Source: Actinomycetes bacterium
GTDB lineage: Bacteria; Actinomycetota; CADDZG01; JAHWKV01
Assembly: GCA_029263035.1 (NCBI GenBank)
Contig: JAJCYF010000053.1
Span: 1 to 9,895 of the forward strand
DNA: 9,895 nucleotides
Direction: 5' to 3'
Position numbers and translations under genes: made by a program
Notes under the pieces: model-generated
The model's input: only the letters and a program-made list of their open reading frames with translations
Databases searched by the model: none
Told to the model about the DNA's origin: nothing
Shown here: one piece after another, positions 5,973 through 9,895 of the stretch
Numbering within the stretch: the stretch's first letter is position 1
Layout: each line of letters begins with the position of its first letter

Positions 5973-6704
5973 CTAGGTAAACCGCCGGTGAAGGTTGAGC
6001 AGGCCGGTCTTCGTGACCCACAACATGCCCTCCAGGACGATCTGCCTGGACATCTTCGACGCCCCGGTGCTGCGCTCACGAAAGGCTATTGGGATCTCCT
6101 TCACCGAGAATCCGGCCTGCCGGGTGCGAAACGTCATCTCCACCTGAAAGGCGTATCCCTCAGACGAGATCGAGTCGAGATCCAGCGCCTCCAGGACCTC
6201 CCGCCGGTAGCAGCGAAAGCCGGCGGTGGAATCCTTTATGTGGTGGCCGAGCATGATTCGTGCATAAGTATTCGCTGCCGCCGATAGGGCGTGACGGCCC
6301 CTCGACCAGCCTTCTACGCTCCCCCCCTTCACGTATCGGGATCCGATGACCAGTCCTGCCTCGGTGGAGGCATCGATCAGCCGGGGCAGGTCGCAGGGGT
6401 CATGCGACAGGTCGGCGTCCATCTCTATGAACCGGCTGTATCCCTCCGATAGGCCCAGGCGAAAACCGGCCACGTAGGCCCGCCCGAGGCCCTGCTTGGA
6501 CGGACGGCTGAGCAGTCTCAACCGGGGCTCCAGCTCGGCCCGCTTGGAGACGAGGTCGCCGGTGCCGTCCGGCGAGCCGTCGTCGACGACCAGGATGTCA
6601 AGGGCGGGGTCGGCCGCCAGAGCCTGGTCCAAAAGCGTCTCGATTCCCGACGCCTCGTTGTAGGTGGGCACCACAACCAGGGTTGACCCGGCGCCGGTGC
6701 TCAC
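5973..6704 (-). CDS. ppm1: Polyprenol-phosphate mannosyltransferase (dolichol-phosphate mannose synthase family, GT2)
   Basis: Transfers mannose from GDP-mannose to polyprenyl phosphate at the cytoplasmic membrane face. The product feeds lipoglycan synthesis and protein O-mannosylation in actinobacteria. From GTG 6704 it is 243 residues, the usual size of the soluble catalytic form, with no C-terminal membrane segments. GT2 motifs in order: VVPTYNE (11-17), VVDDGSPDGTG (39-49), the metal-binding MDADLSHDP (95-103), GSRYVKGG (121-128), STAGFRCY (159-166), SEGYAFQVEM (181-190) and FRERSTGASKMS (208-219). The GTG overlaps the lnt stop as GTGA, and CAGG lies 8 bases upstream of it, so translational coupling is likely. 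In M. tuberculosis the same two activities are one fused protein, Ppm1; here they are separate, as in M. smegmatis. The open frame upstream of GTG lies inside lnt and is not coding. Donor and acceptor are inferred from family and context. Confidence 0.92.
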   Translation of the reverse strand: MSTGAGSTLVVVPTYNEASGIETLLDQALAADPALDILVVDDGSPDGTGDLVSKRAELEPRLRLLSRPSKQGLGRAYVAGFRLGLSEGYSRFIEMDADLSHDPCDLPRLIDASTEAGLVIGSRYVKGGSVEGWSRGRHALSAAANTYARIMLGHHIKDSTAGFRCYRREVLEALDLDSISSEGYAFQVEMTFRTRQAGFSVKEIPIAFRERSTGASKMSRQIVLEGMLWVTKTGLLNLHRRFT

Positions 6705-8206
6705 TTCGAAGGCCTGCGGCGGATGAACGGAAGGACTAAGAAGCCGATCACCGCACCGATGGCCGCCAGCGGAACCCAGTCCCCCAGCCGGGCATACGGT
6801 GTGGTCGAGTCGGCGAACCGGATCTCGGGCGTCAACAGGGCCGGCTCGAACAACTTCGTTCGCTCCAGCACCCGGCCCTCGGGGTCCACCACCGCCGAAA
6901 TCCCGCTGACCGAGGTGTGTGCCACCCACATTCGCTGCTCGGCTGCCCGCAACTGGCTGAATGCGATGTGCTGGGCGCTGGCCGCGCTCATGTCGAAGGA
7001 GGAGAAGTTCGCCGATACCACCAGCATGCGGGCCCCGTTTTGTACGAAGCTGCGCACCAGATCGGGATAGGTGGACTCGTAGCAGATCACGGAGGCAAAC
7101 CTACCCTGGTCTATCTCGAATACGGTGGACTCGGTTCCCGGGGTCATGTCCACCGGAATGCGGTTCAGGTCCTGAAAACGGGGCTGAAGGAAGTTGCGCA
7201 ATGGCACGAACTCTCCGAAGGGGACCAGACGCTGCTTGGTATAGGAGTCGCCCGGGGTGCCGTCGGCGTTGACGAACAGGCTGCTGTTACGGACCTCGCC
7301 GGTTCCGGTTCCCAGGATCGCCCCCACCAGGAAAGGCGTTGCCTGCGCCTCCACCGCTTCGAGCAGGGCCTCCCGGTACCCGGGACGTTGAAGCGGGTCG
7401 ACATCGAACGCTCCCTCCGGCCAGACCACCAGGTCGGCGTCGTCTATTCGTTCGGTAATGCGCAGGTGATTCGCTACGACGACATCGTCGTCGGCGTTGG
7501 GGTCCAGCGTGTTGCGGGGGACGTTGCCCTGCACCATGGCGATCGTCGCCGACTCGCCGCCGGGCGACGATACCGGCAGCAGGCCGGGGAACAGCCCCAG
7601 CACCAGCACCGCTGCGGCGTAGCCCATCGCCCTTCGGGGCCGGCTGCGCCTGATCAGCAGGGCGTAGGCCAGCAGGCAGTTGATCAGCGCGACCACGAGG
7701 GTCAAACCCCAGACCCCGGTGTAGGGAGCGAGCTTTAGGGCCAGCAGGTTGTCGTGCTGGGTGTAACCCAGTCCACCCCACGCAAAGCCGCCCCAGGGCA
7801 GGCGGGACCGGAAAAACTCCTGGAGCAGGAAGACCAGGGGGAACGCCAGGAACCGCGCCGGTTCCGGCATGCGGTCCCGGATCAGGAGCCCCACCTGGAG
7901 GGCCAGAACGATCCAAAGGGTCTGGACGATGGTCAGGGCGACGTAGGGGGCCGGTCCGAACAGCCGGATCCAGTACAGCAGGGCGCCGTTGAACACCAGC
8001 CCGAACGCAGCGGAGGCTGCCGCCACCGATCCCCTCCCGGCCACTGCGAAGTGCATGACCAGGGGGATCAGGGCAAACGGAGCCAGCAGCCAGGCGTCTA
8101 CCGGAGGAAAGGCAAAAAAGCATGCCGCCCCCGACACCACGCCGGCCAGGATGCCGGCGGGAAGGCTTCCGAGCTTGCCGGTGTCGCTCAGTTCCGGATC
8201 AGTCAA
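6701..8206 (-). CDS. lnt: Apolipoprotein N-acyltransferase
   Basis: Membrane enzyme that adds the third acyl chain to the N-terminal cysteine of lipoproteins. From TTG 8206 it has 501 residues. The first ~210 hold several membrane segments (PAGILAGVVSGAACFFAFPP; ALTIVQTLWIVLALQVGLLI; WGLTLVVALINCLLAYALLI). A nitrilase-fold domain follows, and a last membrane segment lies near the C-terminus (LAAIGAVIGFLVLPFI) before RRRPSK. The catalytic triad is visible: Glu264 (VVWPEGAFD), Lys324 (YTKQRLVPFGEF) and Cys375 (SVICYES), in the order of E. coli Glu267/Lys335/Cys387. VQGNVPRN marks the start of the nitrilase domain. The frame stays open to 8311, but that part overlaps the DUF4193 gene and is Arg-rich. 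TTG 8206 leaves 26 bases after the DUF4193 stop and puts the first membrane segment near residue 13. Its Shine-Dalgarno is poor, so coupling to DUF4193 translation is possible. Confidence 0.93.
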   Translation of the reverse strand: MTDPELSDTGKLGSLPAGILAGVVSGAACFFAFPPVDAWLLAPFALIPLVMHFAVAGRGSVAAASAAFGLVFNGALLYWIRLFGPAPYVALTIVQTLWIVLALQVGLLIRDRMPEPARFLAFPLVFLLQEFFRSRLPWGGFAWGGLGYTQHDNLLALKLAPYTGVWGLTLVVALINCLLAYALLIRRSRPRRAMGYAAAVLVLGLFPGLLPVSSPGGESATIAMVQGNVPRNTLDPNADDDVVVANHLRITERIDDADLVVWPEGAFDVDPLQRPGYREALLEAVEAQATPFLVGAILGTGTGEVRNSSLFVNADGTPGDSYTKQRLVPFGEFVPLRNFLQPRFQDLNRIPVDMTPGTESTVFEIDQGRFASVICYESTYPDLVRSFVQNGARMLVVSANFSSFDMSAASAQHIAFSQLRAAEQRMWVAHTSVSGISAVVDPEGRVLERTKLFEPALLTPEIRFADSTTPYARLGDWVPLAAIGAVIGFLVLPFIRRRPSK

Positions 8207-8232
8207 TCCCGCATCGGCCGGCCGGCGAGGCG

Positions 8233-8535
8233 TTAGACGCAGTCGCGGCAGAGCTCGCGCTTGGGATCGGCGAGCTGACTTTGGTGTTTGACCAGCCTGC
8301 AGGAGCTGCATACAAACTCATTGGCCTGTTTGGGAGCCGCCCGGATAGACAATGACTCAAGACGTTCCTCGCGCGTCAGGTCGAGGAGGGTTTCTTCCTC
8401 CTCCTCGGAGTCGGTGGTTTCCTTGGCTTTTGATAGGAACTCATCAAAACTAGCTTCTTCACCTGCGGCTAAGGGAGTGTCTTCTTCATCGTCATCATCA
8501 TCTTCGCCGGGTTCATCGATTTCGTTTACGCTCAT
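8233..8535 (-). CDS. DUF4193-family acidic zinc-ribbon protein
   Basis: A 100-residue protein. Residues 1-50 are extremely acidic, with runs of Asp and Glu (EDDDDDEEDT, SEEEEET). Residues ~60-100 carry the DUF4193 signature: SIRAAPKQANEFVCSSCRLV, then HQSQLADPKRELCRDCV. Cys76, Cys79, Cys96 and Cys99 form two CxxC knuckles suited to one zinc ion. The family is small, actinobacterial and uncharacterised; the zinc ribbon plus acidic tail suggests binding to nucleic acid or a nucleic-acid enzyme, but that is inference. ATG 8535 has GAGG 7 bases upstream. It is the first gene of the DUF4193-lnt-ppm1 operon. In M. tuberculosis the gene beside ppm1 is the RNA-polymerase-binding protein RbpA; this protein is not RbpA by sequence. 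Confidence 0.88.
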   Translation of the reverse strand: MSVNEIDEPGEDDDDDEEDTPLAAGEEASFDEFLSKAKETTDSEEEEETLLDLTREERLESLSIRAAPKQANEFVCSSCRLVKHQSQLADPKRELCRDCV

Positions 8536-8565
8536 AACCGCCTCACTCTAAGTTGATCGAGAGGG

Positions 8566-8593
8566 ATTATGGGCCATCGGGGGGAATGTGCAA
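8566..8593 (-). promoter_or_regulatory. Candidate promoter of the DUF4193-lnt-ppm1 operon
   Basis: On the minus strand CATAAT (8571-8566) matches five of six bases of the -10 consensus. TTGCAC (8593-8588) lies 16 bases upstream as a weak -35. Placement would give a leader of roughly 25 bases containing GAGG before ATG 8535. Inferred from pattern only. Confidence 0.4.
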
Positions 8594-8644
8594 ACGTGAG
8601 GCCGACCCAGGCACCGAAGATGCAGCAAACGGAGGAAAAGCAAG

Positions 8645-9283
8645 GTGCCTAAAGTTCCCGCTCAACCGGTTCTAAAGGTTGTCCGCGGTGAGGACCTACC
8701 CGCTTCCACCAAAGAACGAATCATCGATGCAGCTTTCTCCACGCTGAAGGAGGAGGGCTTCGCCGGCACCAGTGCGCGGGCGATCGCCCGGCGCGGGGGC
8801 TTCAACCAGGCGCTGATCTTCTACCATTTCGGCACCCTCAACGACCTGTTGCTGGCCACCCTGGACAAAACCAGCGCGGACCGCATGAGCCGGTACCGGG
8901 ACTCCATCGGCAAGGCCAAAAGTGTCGACGACAAGATTCAGACGGCCACCCGGCTCTACCGGGAGGACCTGGTTTCAGGGCACATCACCGTGATCTCCGA
9001 GATGGTGGCCGGCAGCCTGGCCCGGCCGGACCTGGGTCCGGAGGTGGTAGCCCGGATGGAGCCGTGGATCGCATTCACCGAAGGGGTGATCTCGGAGCTG
9101 CTGACCGGGTCGATCTTCGAGAGCGCGGTAAATCCCCGCACCCTCGCCTTCGCGGTGGTGGCGCTCTACCTGGGGGTCGACCTGCTGTCCCACCTGGACC
9201 AGGACAAATCCCGGGCCGAGGCCCTTTTCCAGATGGCGGGAACCATGGGTCCGTTTCTGGCCCCCATCTTTGGGAACGACTGA
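8645..9283 (+). CDS. TetR/AcrR-family transcriptional regulator
   Basis: A 212-residue DNA-binding regulator. Residues ~20-68 are the TetR helix-turn-helix domain: TKERIIDAAFSTLKEEGFAG, then TSARAIARRGGFNQALIFYHF and GTLNDLLLATL. The remaining ~140 residues are the helical ligand-binding and dimerisation part, which is variable in this family, so the ligand cannot be named. GTG at 8645 is supported by GGAGG at 8631-8635, nine bases before it. It is divergent from the DUF4193 operon across a 109-base gap, and TetR regulators often control a divergent neighbour and themselves; no clear long palindrome was seen in that gap. A small membrane protein gene follows after 3 bases and is probably co-transcribed. 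Confidence 0.92.
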   Translation: MPKVPAQPVLKVVRGEDLPASTKERIIDAAFSTLKEEGFAGTSARAIARRGGFNQALIFYHFGTLNDLLLATLDKTSADRMSRYRDSIGKAKSVDDKIQTATRLYREDLVSGHITVISEMVAGSLARPDLGPEVVARMEPWIAFTEGVISELLTGSIFESAVNPRTLAFAVVALYLGVDLLSHLDQDKSRAEALFQMAGTMGPFLAPIFGND

Positions 9284-9286
9284 GTC

Positions 9287-9583
9287 ATGGACCTTACCGA
9301 TGACCGGGGCAGAACTCTTAACGAGGTAACCGTCCGGCTGACCGACGACGAGGTCACCGACCTGCTGGTTGCCGCCTCCGACCTTGAGAACGACGCAGAG
9401 GGTCATGCGATGTTGCGGGACCCCGACGGGACGACCCTGGCGGTCTACCACGCCACCGACGAAGCCACGCCCCTTCAGCGGGGTACGGACTGGTGGGTCG
9501 GTCCCCTGGTTCTGCTGGCAGTGATCCTGGTGGTGGTGGGGGCCTACACGATAGCCCGTGGGCTGGTAGACCTGCTTTTCTAG
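9287..9583 (+). CDS. Small single-pass membrane protein of unknown function
   Basis: 98 residues, unrecognised. Residues 1-65 are acidic and soluble (EVTVRLTDDEVTDLLVAASD, MLRDPDGTTLAVYHATDE). Residues ~71-92 (VGPLVLLAVILVVVGAYTIA plus flank) form one membrane segment near the C-terminus, so the soluble part is probably cytoplasmic. The ATG is 3 bases after the TetR stop, with GGGA inside the end of that gene as a loose ribosome binding site, so the two form an operon. A perfect hairpin about 60 bases downstream would end the transcript. Confidence 0.72.
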   Translation: MDLTDDRGRTLNEVTVRLTDDEVTDLLVAASDLENDAEGHAMLRDPDGTTLAVYHATDEATPLQRGTDWWVGPLVLLAVILVVVGAYTIARGLVDLLF

Positions 9584-9642
9584 GAACTCGGCGCTACCCC
9601 ACTGAAGATAAAGCGGGCGCACTTGGAGAGCGATAAGACCGG

Positions 9643-9663
9643 CGACGTCGGGCACCGACGTCG
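9643..9663. terminator. Hairpin between convergent genes, probable bidirectional terminator
   Basis: CGACGTCGG (9643-9651) and CCGACGTCG (9655-9663) form a perfect 9-bp stem with a 3-base loop. It lies in the gap between the converging genes ending at 9583 and 9694. There is no strong U tract on either side (only a short T-containing stretch leftwards), as is common for GC-rich actinobacterial terminators. Confidence 0.6.
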
Positions 9664-9693
9664 TGGATGACCCGGCCGGCGATTTGAGGCTGC

Positions 9694-9895
9694 TTATCCG
9701 CGACGCTCGCAGGCCTTGAGCAACAGGCCGGCGGAATCGACCTCCCGATCTGTTACCCGGTCCACCCAGGCGGCCAGAGCCGCCTGCAGCTGCCTGGAGT
9801 CCTCGGGAGTGTCCATCACAAAGCGAACCCGAACACAGGTCCGTCCGTCGGGGCTGCGCCAGGTCGCGTAACGGTCTCCATCCCAGCCGGCTGCG
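9694..9895 (-). CDS. C-terminus of an unrecognised protein (5' cut by window edge)
   Basis: An open frame runs from the right edge to a TAA at 9696-9694, giving 66 residues. It begins AAGWDGDRYATWRSPDGRTC and continues VRVRFVMDTPEDSRQLQAAL, ending in LLLKACERRG. The pattern of a GWDGDRY turn, a strand pair and a helix looks like a real folded domain, and the codons fit the neighbouring genes. I recall similar G-W-x-GDRY blocks in secreted or membrane-associated actinobacterial proteins but cannot assign a family. Strand and frame are supported by its convergence on the hairpin at 9643-9663. Confidence 0.65.
   Translation of the reverse strand, partial: AAGWDGDRYATWRSPDGRTCVRVRFVMDTPEDSRQLQAALAAWVDRVTDREVDSAGLLLKACERRG

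Noticed and set aside
6705..6929. N-terminal extension of ppm1
   Set aside because: It lies within the lnt coding region; the catalytic domain begins right after GTG 6704.
8207..8311. N-terminal extension of lnt
   Set aside because: It overlaps the DUF4193 zinc-ribbon codons and is Arg-rich, out of keeping with an Lnt N-terminus.

Overview
The window is GC-rich, densely coding bacterial DNA. It most likely comes from an actinobacterium (Actinomycetota) outside the mycobacteria. Support comes from a UvrD2-type helicase with a C-terminal HRDC domain, an adjacent lnt-ppm1 pair (apolipoprotein N-acyltransferase and polyprenol-phosphate mannose synthase, fused as one protein in Mycobacterium tuberculosis), a DUF4193 zinc-ribbon protein (an actinobacterial family) and GTG/TTG starts. 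No rRNA, complete tRNA, CRISPR array or insertion sequence is visible. No stretch over 300 bases lacks a gene.

Layout. Bases 1-914 (+) hold the 3' part of uvrD2. Facing it is a membrane-anchored choice-of-anchor-D/ASH-type protein (928-1482, -) with a Gly-Ser linker. Next is an unrecognised acidic protein (1655-2188, -). The short divergent gap after it holds an array of pentamer boxes (YAGAC and its inverse) spaced by whole helical turns. Then comes a winged-helix-like protein related to the DUF5343 group (2331-3065, +). Its stop codon shares a CTAG with the stop of a convergent XerC/XerD-type tyrosine recombinase (3062-4126, -). Behind the recombinase start is an AT-richer gap with a dif-like element (two 12-bp arms, 10/12 symmetric, 6-bp centre, 4313-4342). 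A second exact copy of one arm overlaps the recombinase start codon. This block (about 1655-4370) is the part that looks accessory.

The rest looks like core genome. An FG-GAP/VCBS-like lipoprotein (4371-5249, -) is divergent from a stand-alone LON substrate-binding-domain protein (5322-5945, +). A three-gene minus-strand operon follows: DUF4193, then lnt, then ppm1, with a 4-base GTGA overlap between the last two. Divergent from it is a TetR-family regulator followed 3 bases later by a small single-pass membrane protein (8645-9583, +). A perfect 9-bp hairpin separates that pair from a convergent gene cut by the right edge (9694-9895, -).

How the parts work together. Lnt would N-acylate lipoproteins such as the one encoded at 4371-5249, and Ppm1 would supply polyprenol-phosphate-mannose for envelope glycolipids or protein mannosylation, so the operon serves envelope biogenesis. 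The most interesting candidate system is the recombinase with a dif-like site behind its own gene and an arm copy on its own start codon. That suggests a self-contained, possibly autoregulated, site-specific recombination unit. The repeat array between the two neighbouring unknown genes may be a shared operator. These are inferences from sequence pattern only.
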